From positions 186,001-250,000 of the forward strand of contig JBEAMJ010000028.1 in NCBI GenBank assembly GCA_041166025.1: 64,000 nucleotides of DNA, given 5' to 3'. Below are positions 17,087-25,830 of this stretch, in pieces. The position numbers and the translations under genes were made by a program. This stretch comes from UBA7672 sp041166025 (GTDB taxonomy: Bacteria; Pseudomonadota; Alphaproteobacteria; Caulobacterales; Hyphomonadaceae). Numbering within the stretch: the stretch's first letter is position 1; each line of letters starts with the position of its first letter. The notes below the pieces were generated by a model. That model worked only from the letters and a program-made list of their open reading frames with translations, made no database searches and had not been told where the DNA came from.

Positions 17087-17515
17087 TCACCACGCCAGCG
17101 CCTCTTTCAGCGCCGTTTCGAGATCGGCAGAAAGCGCGGGGCCCTTCCCGTCCAGATCAGCGGGGGCGTCGTCGGGTTCGAGATAGCGCCAGCCCTGGAA
17201 GGGGCGCTTCTTGCGCGGCTTCGTACGCACCAGTTCGGAATCGAGGTGGATGCGGCACATCGGCTTGCCGTCCCTGTCGCGGATCTCCTCGAAGCCGACG
17301 AAGCGCTGGCGCACGATGATGAAGTGCTTGATCACCCAGTAGAGCGATCCGCCGTCCAGCATCTCCGCGGCGCGCTTGGGCGACATGCGGGTGTCGTGGA
17401 AGGCGTTCGGCGGCTTGCCCTGCCGCTTCAGCTCGGCAATGCACTTCGCCTGCCAGTCTGACAGGTCCTCGACGGTCTCAGCGCCGACGCAGAGCTTGAT
17501 CATGTGAAGCGCCAT
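17087..17515 (-). CDS. DUF1489 family protein
   Basis: A 142-residue protein matching the alphaproteobacterial DUF1489 family: MALHMIKLCVGAETVEDL at the start, then DTRMSPKRAAEMLDGGSLYWVIK and RFVGFEEIRDRDGKPMCRIHLDSELV. The length is typical. The function is unknown; the family is conserved across the class and often encoded beside housekeeping genes. It lies 53 bases upstream of NDH-2 on the same strand. Confidence 0.85.
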   Translation of the reverse strand: MALHMIKLCVGAETVEDLSDWQAKCIAELKRQGKPPNAFHDTRMSPKRAAEMLDGGSLYWVIKHFIIVRQRFVGFEEIRDRDGKPMCRIHLDSELVRTKPRKKRPFQGWRYLEPDDAPADLDGKGPALSADLETALKEALAW

Positions 17516-17592
17516 GGCGCGGAGCTAAGCAGGAGTCCCGCGCAGGGCAACGGGGGCGGGCGCACAACGCTGGGGACGGGTTGTCGCGCGGG

Positions 17593-18327
17593 CTACTGAA
17601 CCCGCGCCATCAGGCCGGGCGAGACGCCGGAATGTTCGTCGCGAGAGGCGAGATCCTGCTCGCCATCGCCCGCCAGGCCAAATGCAACATCGGTAAGCGT
17701 GACCTTGATCGTCCGCTCCTCGGACATGCCCCAGCGGCCGCCCTTGGCATAGACCTCGTAGGCCAGCACGTAGGAGACGCCCCAGCGCTCCGAATAGCCG
17801 AAATTGTAGGTCTGGCGATACTGCGAGACCTCGGTACCGTCTTCCAAGGTCACAGGGCGCTCGATCGTGTAGTCGATGCGGCTGATAAAGCCAGTCTTAT
17901 GGTCGAGCTGCACGCGTCCGGCCAGGCCGGCAGAGAACGGCGCGTCGAACTCGGTGTCGTTCTTCGACATCCTGTGCTTGAAGCTAACGGCCATTGCCTC
18001 GGGCGCGCCGGCGATACGCGCCTCGCCGAGGCTGAGCCGGAGATCGTCGGCGAAGATGCGCGAGTCAGCCTGCCGCTCGGCGCGCCAGCCATCGACGACC
18101 GCGTCGAGTTCTTCATTATCGCCTTGGCGGAGGGTCAGCTTGAAGCGCTCGGCCGGCGGGGCATAGGGATCGAATTCGATCCGTCGCACGGCGTTGCCGC
18201 TGGTCAGCGTCGCATGGAAAGCCGCGCGCATCGCGGGCGGCGGCTCGACAGCGTCGAGCGCGCGCTCCAGCGCCTGTTCCGGGGGCAGACCCGCCCACGT
18301 GACGGCAAATAGAAGACTGGCGGGCAT
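17593..18327 (-). CDS. Hypothetical protein, possibly secreted
   Basis: A 244-residue beta-rich protein with repeated acidic strands (ELDAVVDGWRAER, RIDYTIERPVTLEDGTEVSQYRQTYNFGYSERWGVSYVLAYEVYA) suggestive of a beta-barrel or lipocalin-like periplasmic domain. The N-terminus MPASLLFAVTWAGLPPEQA may be a weak signal peptide. The frame stays open upstream into the 3' end of the carboxylase gene, so the start at 18327 is uncertain. No family is recognised. Confidence 0.55.
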   Translation of the reverse strand: MPASLLFAVTWAGLPPEQALERALDAVEPPPAMRAAFHATLTSGNAVRRIEFDPYAPPAERFKLTLRQGDNEELDAVVDGWRAERQADSRIFADDLRLSLGEARIAGAPEAMAVSFKHRMSKNDTEFDAPFSAGLAGRVQLDHKTGFISRIDYTIERPVTLEDGTEVSQYRQTYNFGYSERWGVSYVLAYEVYAKGGRWGMSEERTIKVTLTDVAFGLAGDGEQDLASRDEHSGVSPGLMARVQ

Positions 18328-18508
18328 GTGCGCGCGATCCGTTCCGGCCCCGGGGATTTCGTGTCCCTGCGCCAACCGTCGCCACCGAATGTGGCTGGAA
18401 TTGGCCTCAGAACATGAATTCGAACCGGCGGCTGCTGAAGAGCAGTCTGGGCCACGCTTGATGAACGAAGTCCGAATCACGTGCGGCGCGATTGGGGCGA
18501 GGCCGGGA

Positions 18509-20524
18509 CTATTCCGGCAGCGGCTCGAGCCGTACCAGAATGGCTCCATCGGTTGTCTGATGGCCCGGCGTGGCCGAGACCTCCGCCACCTTGCCGTCGC
18601 GCGGGGCAGCCAGCGTGTGCTCCATCTTCATGGCTTCGAGGACGACCAGCGGATCGCCGCGCCTGACCTCCTGCCCGGCCTTGACCTTCACTTCGATAAC
18701 CTTGCCCGGCATCGGCGCACGGACATCATCGCCGCCGGCGAGGGCTTCGATCGCTTGCGCATAGTCGGGACCGCGCAGGGCGAGGGCCCGTCCGCGTGAG
18801 AAGATGACGGGGCCGTCGGCCAGCGGGCGGATGAAGGCGATGGCGTCGATGCCGTCCACGGCGCCAAGCACAAGAACACCATCCTGGCCCGGCATCGCTT
18901 CGAGATCGACTTCGAAGGTCTGGCCATCGATCTCAGCGCGCATGTCGCCGGCGAAGTCGCTCGACAGGCGGACCGTTCGGACCGTCTCTCCCATGGCGAA
19001 GGTGTGGGTGGTCCGCGGCGGCGCGTTTATGCGGAAGCCATCATTCTGGCTCCACGGATCAACGGCGTCCGGCCTTAGCGCGCCAAGCCCCGTTGCGCCG
19101 AGGATAAGCAGTTCCGCCGCCTCCTCGTCCGGGAGAACGGAGAGATCTGCGAGGTCGGCCTCGACCGTATTCGTGGTGGCAGTGCCTTGCCTGAAGTCGT
19201 CGTGGTCGAGCAGGTTTGCGAGGAGCACGAGATTTGTCGCGACCGGCCAGACCTCCGCATCGCGCAAGGCGCTAGCGAGGGCATCGAGCACATCGTCTCG
19301 CGTCGGCCCATGGGCGATCGCCTTGGCGATCATGCTGTCATAGGTCGCCGGGATCGTGTCGCCCTGCTCCACCGCGCTGTCCAGCCGCAGCTCTATGTCG
19401 TCATCATTGTCGGGGTTGGGTTCGAAGGCTGACAGGTCGAAGCGTTCGAGTCGGCCGGACGACGGCATGAAGGCCCGGGCGGGGTCTTCTGCACACAGAC
19501 GCGCCTCGACGGCGTGACCGGTCAGCTTGATGCTGGACTGTGACGGCAGCTGCTCGCCGCTGGCGATACGGAACTGCAGCTCGACGAGATCGAGCCCGGT
19601 GACCATCTCGGTCACGGGATGCTCGACCTGCAGCCGCGTGTTCATCTCCATGAACCAGAAGCCGTCTGGCCTGAGCGCGCCGGACCCATCGACGATGAAT
19701 TCGATCGTGCCTGCATTGCGATAACCTACGGCCTTGGCCGCCATCAGCGCCGCATCGGTCATTGCCTTGCGCACCGCCGCGGTCATGCCCGGCGCTGGCG
19801 CCTCCTCAATCACCTTCTGACGGCGGCGCTGTAGCGAGCAGTCGCGCTCGAACAGGTGGACGTAATTGCCGTGATTGTCTCCGAAAACCTGCACTTCGAT
19901 GTGGCGCGGATTGTTGACGAACTTCTCGACGAGCACGCGGTCGTCACCGAAGCTGGCCTTGGACTCGCGCTGCGCACTCGCCAACGCCGCCTCGAAATCG
20001 GCCTCGTCATCGACTTTCCGCATGCCGCGACCGCCGCCGCCGGCGATGGCTTTGATGAGCACGGGATAGCCGATTTTCCGGGCAGCGGCCTTCAGCGTCT
20101 TAAGGCTCTGGTCTTCGCCGTGATAGCCGGGCGTCACAGGCACGCCGTGTTTTCCCATCAGCGCCTTGGCGGCGTCCTTGAGGCCCATCGCGCGGATCGC
20201 TTCGGGCGGGGGACCGATCCAGGTGAGGCCGGCCTTGGCAACCGCCTCCGCAAAGGCTGCGTTCTCGGACAGGAAACCGTAGCCGGGGTGTATCGCCTCT
20301 GCGCCCGCTTCGCGCGCCGCGGCGATGATGCGATCGCCCCTGAGATAGCTTTCGGCCGAGGGCGCAGGGCCGATATGCACGGCCTCATCGGCCTCGCGCA
20401 CGAAGGCGGCGCCGACATCGGCGTCGGAATAGACCGCAACCGTCCTTATCCCGAGCCTCCGGGCGGTGCGCATGATCCGGCGTGAGATTTCGCCGCGGTT
20501 GGCGATGAGGAGAGATGAGAACAT
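18509..20524 (-). CDS. Biotin-dependent acyl-CoA carboxylase alpha subunit (methylcrotonyl-CoA carboxylase type)
   Basis: A 671-residue protein combining biotin carboxylase and biotin carrier domains. In order: N-terminal pre-ATP-grasp LLIANRGEISRRIMRTARRLGI, the glycine-rich ATP-grasp loop KAIAGGGGRGMRKV, EVQVFGDNHGNYVHLFERDCS, MEMNTRLQVEHPVTE, a middle BT-like domain, and the C-terminal lipoyl-like carrier with EAMKMEHTLAAP, whose central Lys (about residue 635) is biotinylated. Length fits the alpha subunit of 3-methylcrotonyl- or propionyl-CoA carboxylase. The partner carboxyltransferase (beta) gene, normally adjacent, is not in this window, so the substrate cannot be fixed. Confidence 0.88.
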   Translation of the reverse strand: MFSSLLIANRGEISRRIMRTARRLGIRTVAVYSDADVGAAFVREADEAVHIGPAPSAESYLRGDRIIAAAREAGAEAIHPGYGFLSENAAFAEAVAKAGLTWIGPPPEAIRAMGLKDAAKALMGKHGVPVTPGYHGEDQSLKTLKAAARKIGYPVLIKAIAGGGGRGMRKVDDEADFEAALASAQRESKASFGDDRVLVEKFVNNPRHIEVQVFGDNHGNYVHLFERDCSLQRRRQKVIEEAPAPGMTAAVRKAMTDAALMAAKAVGYRNAGTIEFIVDGSGALRPDGFWFMEMNTRLQVEHPVTEMVTGLDLVELQFRIASGEQLPSQSSIKLTGHAVEARLCAEDPARAFMPSSGRLERFDLSAFEPNPDNDDDIELRLDSAVEQGDTIPATYDSMIAKAIAHGPTRDDVLDALASALRDAEVWPVATNLVLLANLLDHDDFRQGTATTNTVEADLADLSVLPDEEAAELLILGATGLGALRPDAVDPWSQNDGFRINAPPRTTHTFAMGETVRTVRLSSDFAGDMRAEIDGQTFEVDLEAMPGQDGVLVLGAVDGIDAIAFIRPLADGPVIFSRGRALALRGPDYAQAIEALAGGDDVRAPMPGKVIEVKVKAGQEVRRGDPLVVLEAMKMEHTLAAPRDGKVAEVSATPGHQTTDGAILVRLEPLPE

Positions 20525-20589
20525 GCGCGCAAACTAGGCTGGCCCGCAGGCGCATGGAAGCGGCATCACAAGCCTAATCCGGGGAAATC

Positions 20590-21582
20590 CTATCCCGTCA
20601 GTCCGACAATCACGATCGCGGCAATGAAGATCGTCAGGCCGATTCCGGCGAAGGTCATCAGGACGGGCGTTCTCCACAGGGCGGAGAACCCGCCGAGCCT
20701 GTAGCCGCCTTTCATCTGGAAATAGGCATGTACAGGGATGGCGAAGATCAACCATGGGCTGACGGTCTCGACAACGCCTGGCGCAAAACTCAGCAGCGAC
20801 AACACGATGAAGAGCAGCGAGACAAAGCTGAGCGAGTAAAGAATGAAAACCGTGTGGTCGAACAGCGTAAGCCCGCGCTTCCAGAAGAACAGCAGCCACA
20901 GCAAGGGCAGCGAGATCGGGACCAGCATGAAAGCAAACTTGTAGGCGGCGTTCTGGACCTTGTAGAGCGCCAGTTCGGGATTTTCGAGCTTGGCCTTGAT
21001 TTTCTTGTCGAGGTCTGGCCAGCCCGTGTCGACCTTGATGTCGCCGCGCGCGTGGGCTGCCTTGATCTGTTCGTAGATATCCCCATCGACGCTGATGAGG
21101 TCTTCGCCGTTACCGGTGTTCACGCTCGCCTGCGCGCCCGGGCGCACGCCCGCACCCGCGCCGGAGACGAGCTCGACATCACGACCCACGCCGATACTGG
21201 AGCCGCCCGTGAAGGCGAACACGGCGAACATCGTGAACACCGCCAGCAGGAACATCGCGAGAGGCGAAATGAACCGCGCGCGCTTGCCGTGGATGTAGTC
21301 ATGGGTGAGCGTGCCCGGACGGAAGACCAGCATCGGCAAGGTGCGCCACGCGCGCGTGTCGAAATGCACGAGCCCGTGGAGGAACTCCTCAACCATATGC
21401 CCGAGCGTGCGGTGGAGGTGCGCAGGCTGACCGCACTGGGCGCAGAACTTGCCTTCGACTGTGGCCCCGCAATTGGCGCAGCTGCCATGCAGATCACGCC
21501 CGGCCAGCTTGCCGCCGTCGATGGCGGAAGCCGCAAGGCCTGCCGTAACCGCCGCGCCGGCAGCCTCTATATCCCCGCTCAT
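20590..21582 (-). CDS. DUF3667 family membrane protein with zinc ribbon
   Basis: A 330-residue protein starting with a short Ala-rich stretch, then a four-cysteine zinc ribbon (SCANCG...KFCAQCGQ, about residues 35-52) and HMVEEFLHGLVHFDTRAWRTLPMLVFRPGTLTHDYIHGKRARFISPLAMFLLAVF, the diagnostic block of DUF3667 membrane proteins. Four or more transmembrane helices follow. The function is unknown. The ATG at 21582 overlaps the upstream gene's stop by four bases, so the two are translationally coupled. A large soluble loop interrupts the helices at about 130-190. Confidence 0.85.
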   Translation of the reverse strand: MSGDIEAAGAAVTAGLAASAIDGGKLAGRDLHGSCANCGATVEGKFCAQCGQPAHLHRTLGHMVEEFLHGLVHFDTRAWRTLPMLVFRPGTLTHDYIHGKRARFISPLAMFLLAVFTMFAVFAFTGGSSIGVGRDVELVSGAGAGVRPGAQASVNTGNGEDLISVDGDIYEQIKAAHARGDIKVDTGWPDLDKKIKAKLENPELALYKVQNAAYKFAFMLVPISLPLLWLLFFWKRGLTLFDHTVFILYSLSFVSLLFIVLSLLSFAPGVVETVSPWLIFAIPVHAYFQMKGGYRLGGFSALWRTPVLMTFAGIGLTIFIAAIVIVGLTG

Positions 21583-22454
21583 CCGTCCGACCCCCGCTCT
21601 GCCCAGCGACGCCCGCCATGCACGGCGGCGACCAGCACGAAGCTGATAATCATGAGGAGATACCACGCACCAAGCTTTTCGAGCGAGACGGGATGCCAGC
21701 CAGCCTGCTGGCTGGGATAGGTCCAGGCGCGAGCAAAGGTGCCGAGGTTCTCGGCAAACCAGATGAAGGTGGCGACGAGGACAAGGCCGACGAGCAGGGG
21801 CATTGCTCGCTCGTCGCGGTCCGGCCGGTAGTACAGCACGCAAGGGCCGTAGATCGCCGCGCTCGCCAGGAAGAGGCCGAGGCGCATGTCAGGCAGCCAG
21901 TGGTGCGTGAAGAAGTTCGCATATATCGCGATGGCGAGAATGGCCTGCAGCCACAGGGGCGGGAAGCGCACCCAGCGGAATTCCATGATACGCCAGACGC
22001 GGGCGATGTAGCTGCCGACGGCGGCGTACATGAAGCCGGAGAAGAGCGGAACGCCGGCGATGCGCAGGAACGACTCTTCGGGATAAATCCAGGAGCCAAC
22101 CTGCGTCTTGAAGACCTCCATGATGGTGCCGACGACATGGAATGCGAAGATGACGCGCGCCTCCTCCCAGGTCTCGAACTTCGCGGCGAGCATGGCGGCC
22201 TGGATCGCCAGCGCAGCGAGGGTGAGAAAGTCGTAGCGGGGGAGCAGCGCATCGGCGGGATAAAGCAGAAATGTTCCCAGCAGCAGGACGAGCACAAGTC
22301 CACCGAACAGGCAGGCCCACGCCTGCTTCACCCCGAAGGAGACGAACTCGAAGAGGAAGCCGCTGACGGACCCGCGGACGAACGCTAGTCGCCATGCCTC
22401 GCGCCGCGCATGCAGCCAGCGCTCGAACTTGAGGCGTTGCGATCCTGCGTCCAC
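21579..22454 (-). CDS. DUF817 family membrane protein
   Basis: A 291-residue polytopic membrane protein (about eight helices) of the DUF817/YoaT family, recognised by FELVSF-like FEFVSFGVKQAWACLFGG, HVVGTIMEVFKTQVGSWIYPE, GVPLFSGFMYAAVGSYIAR and FIWFAENLGTFARAWTYPSQ. The physiological role is not established. The GTG start at 22454 is provisional. It overlaps the DUF3667 gene by four bases. Confidence 0.88.
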   Translation of the reverse strand: MDAGSQRLKFERWLHARREAWRLAFVRGSVSGFLFEFVSFGVKQAWACLFGGLVLVLLLGTFLLYPADALLPRYDFLTLAALAIQAAMLAAKFETWEEARVIFAFHVVGTIMEVFKTQVGSWIYPEESFLRIAGVPLFSGFMYAAVGSYIARVWRIMEFRWVRFPPLWLQAILAIAIYANFFTHHWLPDMRLGLFLASAAIYGPCVLYYRPDRDERAMPLLVGLVLVATFIWFAENLGTFARAWTYPSQQAGWHPVSLEKLGAWYLLMIISFVLVAAVHGGRRWAERGSDG

Positions 22455-22498
22455 GACCCAACTGTTCTCTGCCGCTGGTCAGCAAGGCAGGCGCTATC

Positions 22499-23005
22499 CT
22501 AGTCCAGCGCCTTCTCGTCGCGCTCGCCGGTCCGGATCCGGACGACTTCGGTCAGGCCGGAGACGAAGATCTTGCCATCGCCGATCTTGCCCGAGCCAGC
22601 CGCCTTCTGGATTGCTTCGATCACGGCTTCGGCCATGCCGGAGGATACAGCCACGTCGATGCGTATCTTCGGCACTTCAGCCACAGCATATTCGTTGCCG
22701 CGATAGAACTCGGTCTGTCCGCGCTGGCGGCCGAAGCCCTGCACCTGGCTTGCCGTAATGCCCGACACGCCAAGCTTCGTCAGCGCCTCCCGCACGGCCT
22801 CGTAACGGTGCGGCCGGACGATCGCCGTGATCATGCGCATCGGGTGTTCCTGTTCGTGCTGCAGGCCGAGATACACCAGCCGGCGGATCGCCTCGGAGCG
22901 GCTCGGCAGGTCCTGCTGCCCGCGCCGCCAGTCATCGACATCCCGGCCGAAACTGGCCGAGGCGACGAGCTGAATACGCTGGTCGAGCTTTTCCTCGTCG
23001 CTCAA
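22499..23005 (-). CDS. PII nitrogen-regulatory protein with N-terminal ribbon-helix-helix domain
   Basis: A continuous 168-codon frame. Residues 56-168 are a complete PII signal-transduction protein: MRMITAIVRPHRYEAVREAL, T-loop GFGRQRGQTEFYRGNEY with the uridylylatable Tyr (Tyr51 of GlnB, here Tyr106), KIGDGKIFV and VRIRTGERDEKAL. Residues about 8-50 (RIQLVASASF...LPSRSEAIRRLVYLGLQHE) have the strand-helix-helix pattern of CopG-type DNA-binding domains. The TTG start has AGGAG at nine-base spacing. The internal ATG of the PII part also has AGGAA at six bases, so a short, conventional PII could be made too. amtB is 12 kb away, not adjacent. Confidence 0.8.
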   Translation of the reverse strand: MSDEEKLDQRIQLVASASFGRDVDDWRRGQQDLPSRSEAIRRLVYLGLQHEQEHPMRMITAIVRPHRYEAVREALTKLGVSGITASQVQGFGRQRGQTEFYRGNEYAVAEVPKIRIDVAVSSGMAEAVIEAIQKAAGSGKIGDGKIFVSGLTEVVRIRTGERDEKALD

Positions 23006-23305
23006 ACGCCAAATCTCCTGATCAGCCCATCCCCTAGCAAGTTACACACCTGAAGCCAACGGGCGGCGCTGTGCGCCGGTTAGCAGCCGTTAAGTTCGGG
23101 TTTCGCAAGGAAAAGCCGCGCTTCAACGGTTAAATTACCTTATCGGCCTATGCTGCCTTCTGAACTCAGAACGAGTGGAGCGGACCGTGCACGATCCGGG
23201 AAGATGTCGGCTGTCCAGGGCGATGCTGCGAGCAGGCGCGATTGGCGCCCCTCAGACGAGCGCCAATAGCCGCAAACCCGGGCAACCCGAAGAAGCAGCC
23301 GCGTG
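23006..23305. other. 300-base divergent intergenic region
   Basis: The promoter region between the divergent PII-fusion and response-regulator genes. Two TTAA-containing patches (23080-23093 and 23130-23143) look like CtrA half-sites but have six-base rather than seven-base spacing, so I do not call them. No other structure was seen. Confidence 0.35.
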
Positions 23306-24217
23306 ATGTCTGACGAGCGCACAATCCCCCCTGACCAGCTCAAGCGCATGAAGGTCCTCATCGTCGACCCCAACGCATTCATGCGCGGCGTCGTCGCGGA
23401 CAGCCTCCGTCGCCTCACCATCAACAGAATCAACGCCACGGCGAGCGCTGTAGAGGCGTTCACGGTTGGCCGCACCTTCAAGCCCGACCTGATCTTCGTC
23501 GACTGGGATGCTGGCCGCATGTCGGGCCTCGAATTCACGCGCGAGGTCCGCCGCAACACCACAGGCATTTCGCGCGAAACACCGATCATCCTCCTCGCCG
23601 GCGCCATCGACCACGACCAGCTGATGTCGGCGCGCCAGACGGGGATCAACGAGTTCCTGTTGAAGCCGGTTAGCGCGCAGGGCGTGCTCTCACGCATCGA
23701 GGAAGTCGTTCTGCGTCCGCGCAAATTCATCGACAGCCGCAACTATGTCGGTCCTTGCCGCCGTCGCAGGGAAGACCCCAACTACGCCGGGCCGTGGCGT
23801 CGGCTTACCGACGAGCCGCCGAAGAAAGCCCATTCGGAACAGTCGAAGGAGAATGCGTTCAAACTGCGCGCCATCATCGACAACCTCACAGCATTTGCAG
23901 ACCGTACCGCAGAGGATCGCGGCGCCGGGATCCGCGCCATGTATCGCATGCTGCAGCAGAATGCAGCTGAGGTCAGCCGCCTGGGCGACGACACGATCGA
24001 TCGCGTGTGGAGCTCATCGCTGCGATACATCGAGGGCGTCGGCATGACCGACACGTACGATGTGGAAGTTGTCAAGTATCACTTCCAGACCATCGCGATC
24101 ATCCTAGACATGCCGGAAGAGGCCTTCATCCACCGCATATCCGTGGCAAACGAGCTGGATCGCCTGGTCAACAAGAAGATCCACTCCGCCCACGACAAAC
24201 GCAGCGACGTGGCCTAG
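23306..24217 (+). CDS. Response regulator with REC domain and novel helical C-terminus
   Basis: A 303-residue protein. Residues 12-135 form a CheY-like receiver: MKVLIVDPNAFMRG (acidic pocket partly replaced, D-P-N), DLIFVDWDAGRMSGLEF with the phosphoacceptor Asp after FV, and INEFLLKPVSAQGVLSRI with the conserved Lys. After a basic linker containing two similar R-R-R-x-D-P-N-Y-x-G-P stretches, the C-terminal half (about 175-303) is helical and carries no DNA-binding motif I know. It may act through protein contacts, in the manner of FlbD- or CheY-type adaptors. GTG at 23303 is an alternative start. Confidence 0.75.
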   Translation: MSDERTIPPDQLKRMKVLIVDPNAFMRGVVADSLRRLTINRINATASAVEAFTVGRTFKPDLIFVDWDAGRMSGLEFTREVRRNTTGISRETPIILLAGAIDHDQLMSARQTGINEFLLKPVSAQGVLSRIEEVVLRPRKFIDSRNYVGPCRRRREDPNYAGPWRRLTDEPPKKAHSEQSKENAFKLRAIIDNLTAFADRTAEDRGAGIRAMYRMLQQNAAEVSRLGDDTIDRVWSSSLRYIEGVGMTDTYDVEVVKYHFQTIAIILDMPEEAFIHRISVANELDRLVNKKIHSAHDKRSDVA

Positions 24218-24246
24218 ATTCGGCGCACCCAGGGTTCGCCGCAGTG

Positions 24247-24957
24247 TCAGTGCCCCTCGCCCGTCGCGCTGCCGCTTTGTGTTTTGGTTGCTAGGCGGGC
24301 GTCCTTTAGAAGCTGGTCTACCATGATGCCCAGCGAGGCGCGCACACGCCGGTTGCGTTCAGTGAACAGGATCGACTTCAGCTCGCTGAAGGCCGTGTCC
24401 AGATTGTCGTTGACGATGGCGTAGTCATACTCGCCCCAGCGCAGGATGTCCTGGCCCGCGCCATCAAGCCGCGACTGCACGGACTTCGGATCCGCGCCGG
24501 GCCTGCCCTCAAGTCGCTGCTTCAGCTGCGCCAGCGAAGGCGGCAGGATGAACACCGAGACGACATCGCCAGGCCGGATCGTCTTCAGTGCGCGCGCTCC
24601 CTGCCAGTCGACATCGAAAACGACATCCACGCCCGACACCAGCCGCGCCTCGACCTCGCTGCGCGGCGTACCGTAGAAATTCTTGAACACCTTCGCCCAC
24701 TCGAGGAATTCATCACGGTCGATCATGTCGTGGAACTGCTCGACAGAGCGGAAATGATAATCGGCGCCGTCGCGTTCGCCGGGGCGCGGCTCGCGTGTCG
24801 TGGCCGAGATCGAGAGTTCGACACCGGAGACTTCGGAGATGATGCGGCGGCACAGCGTCGTCTTGCCGGCGCCCGAAGGGCTAGAAATCACCAGCATCAC
24901 GCCCCGGCGCGGCCGCACCCTTTGCGCCGGCGTCAGTTCGGGACGATCATTCGACAT
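24247..24957 (-). CDS. gmk: Guanylate kinase
   Basis: A 236-residue P-loop kinase that phosphorylates GMP to GDP. The P-loop VISSPSGAGKTTL is at about residues 22-34; the GMP-binding block SATTREPRPGERDGADYHF and GTPRSEVE follow, then DVVFDVDWQGARALK. The N-terminal 18 residues and the C-terminal tail (TKTQSGSATGEGH) extend beyond the core. The start overlaps the end of yicC by 11 bases, showing tight coupling. It is the last gene of the fab-mltG-yicC run. Confidence 0.95.
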   Translation of the reverse strand: MSNDRPELTPAQRVRPRRGVMLVISSPSGAGKTTLCRRIISEVSGVELSISATTREPRPGERDGADYHFRSVEQFHDMIDRDEFLEWAKVFKNFYGTPRSEVEARLVSGVDVVFDVDWQGARALKTIRPGDVVSVFILPPSLAQLKQRLEGRPGADPKSVQSRLDGAGQDILRWGEYDYAIVNDNLDTAFSELKSILFTERNRRVRASLGIMVDQLLKDARLATKTQSGSATGEGH

Positions 24958-25822
24958 TCTGAACCTGCTCCCGGAACTGGTCGATCAAGGACTTCAACGC
25001 CAGGCCCGAATTGGTCAGCTCGAGGCTGGCCGATTTCGAGCATAGGGTGTTGGCCTCCCGGTTAAGCTCCTGACAGAGAAAGTCCAGCTTCCGGCCAACC
25101 GCATCGCCCGAGGCGAGGATCGTACGGGCCGAGCCGACATGAGCCGCCAGCCGGTCGAGTTCCTCGCGGACATCGGCGCGCGTGGCCATGATCAGGATTT
25201 CCTGGGAAATGCGATCCGGGTCTGTGGCAATATCCTTGCCGAGTTCGGCCAGCCGGACCTTCAGGCGGTCGCGGACAAGTTCGGGCTGCTTCGCCGCGCA
25301 CGCCCCGGCCTGCGCCAGCAATTGCTCGACCTGCGCCAGCACGGCCTCAAACAGCTGGAGCAGGCTTTCGCCCTCCTTCGCTCGCGCGAGGGCCAGCATG
25401 TCGAGCGCTGCGTCAAGTCCGGCCACGAGATCCTTCACTGTGGCCTCATCCATCGACGCGCCGGTACGACTTGCGCCCCGCGTGACGCTCGGCAAGCCGG
25501 CCAGCCCATCGAACCGGGCAGGCGCCAGGCCGGACTTCACCCAGTGGCGGGAAAGGCGGGCGAGGCGGGCCAGTTCGCGCATATCCATCGCGCTGGCGCC
25601 AGGATCACGCGTCCAGTCGACACGCAGCTGCAGCTGGAAGCTGCCGCGATGAAAACGATCCTTCACCCGCTTGCGGGCCTCGAAGTCGATTGCATCACAG
25701 CCGGGCGGATAATTGGTGCGGATGTCCACCGCCTTGCCGTTGACCGAGCGCGCCTCCCAGACCCAGAGGCCCCACGACGCCTGGCCCTGCGCCCGGCCGA
25801 AACCTGTCATCCCCCGGATCAT
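24947..25822 (-). CDS. yicC: YicC/YloC family endoribonuclease
   Basis: A 291-residue YicC-family protein. The start IRGMTGFGRA, the middle SVNGKAVDIRTNYP and the end GRKLDFLCQELNREANTLCSKSASLELTNSGLALKSLIDQFREQVQNVE are the family's hallmark ends, which form the RNA-processing ring. YicC homologues act as endoribonucleases in sRNA turnover. ATG 25822 has GAGG at the right distance; a GTG at 25834 (overlapping the mltG stop) and an ATG at 25810 are alternatives. It is encoded between mltG and gmk. Confidence 0.92.
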   Translation of the reverse strand: MIRGMTGFGRAQGQASWGLWVWEARSVNGKAVDIRTNYPPGCDAIDFEARKRVKDRFHRGSFQLQLRVDWTRDPGASAMDMRELARLARLSRHWVKSGLAPARFDGLAGLPSVTRGASRTGASMDEATVKDLVAGLDAALDMLALARAKEGESLLQLFEAVLAQVEQLLAQAGACAAKQPELVRDRLKVRLAELGKDIATDPDRISQEILIMATRADVREELDRLAAHVGSARTILASGDAVGRKLDFLCQELNREANTLCSKSASLELTNSGLALKSLIDQFREQVQNVE

Positions 25823-25830
25823 GCCCCGCC

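Noticed and set aside
23080..23143. CtrA binding sites (TTAA-N7-TTAA) before the response regulator
   Set aside because: The half-sites are separated by six bases and each has a mismatch.
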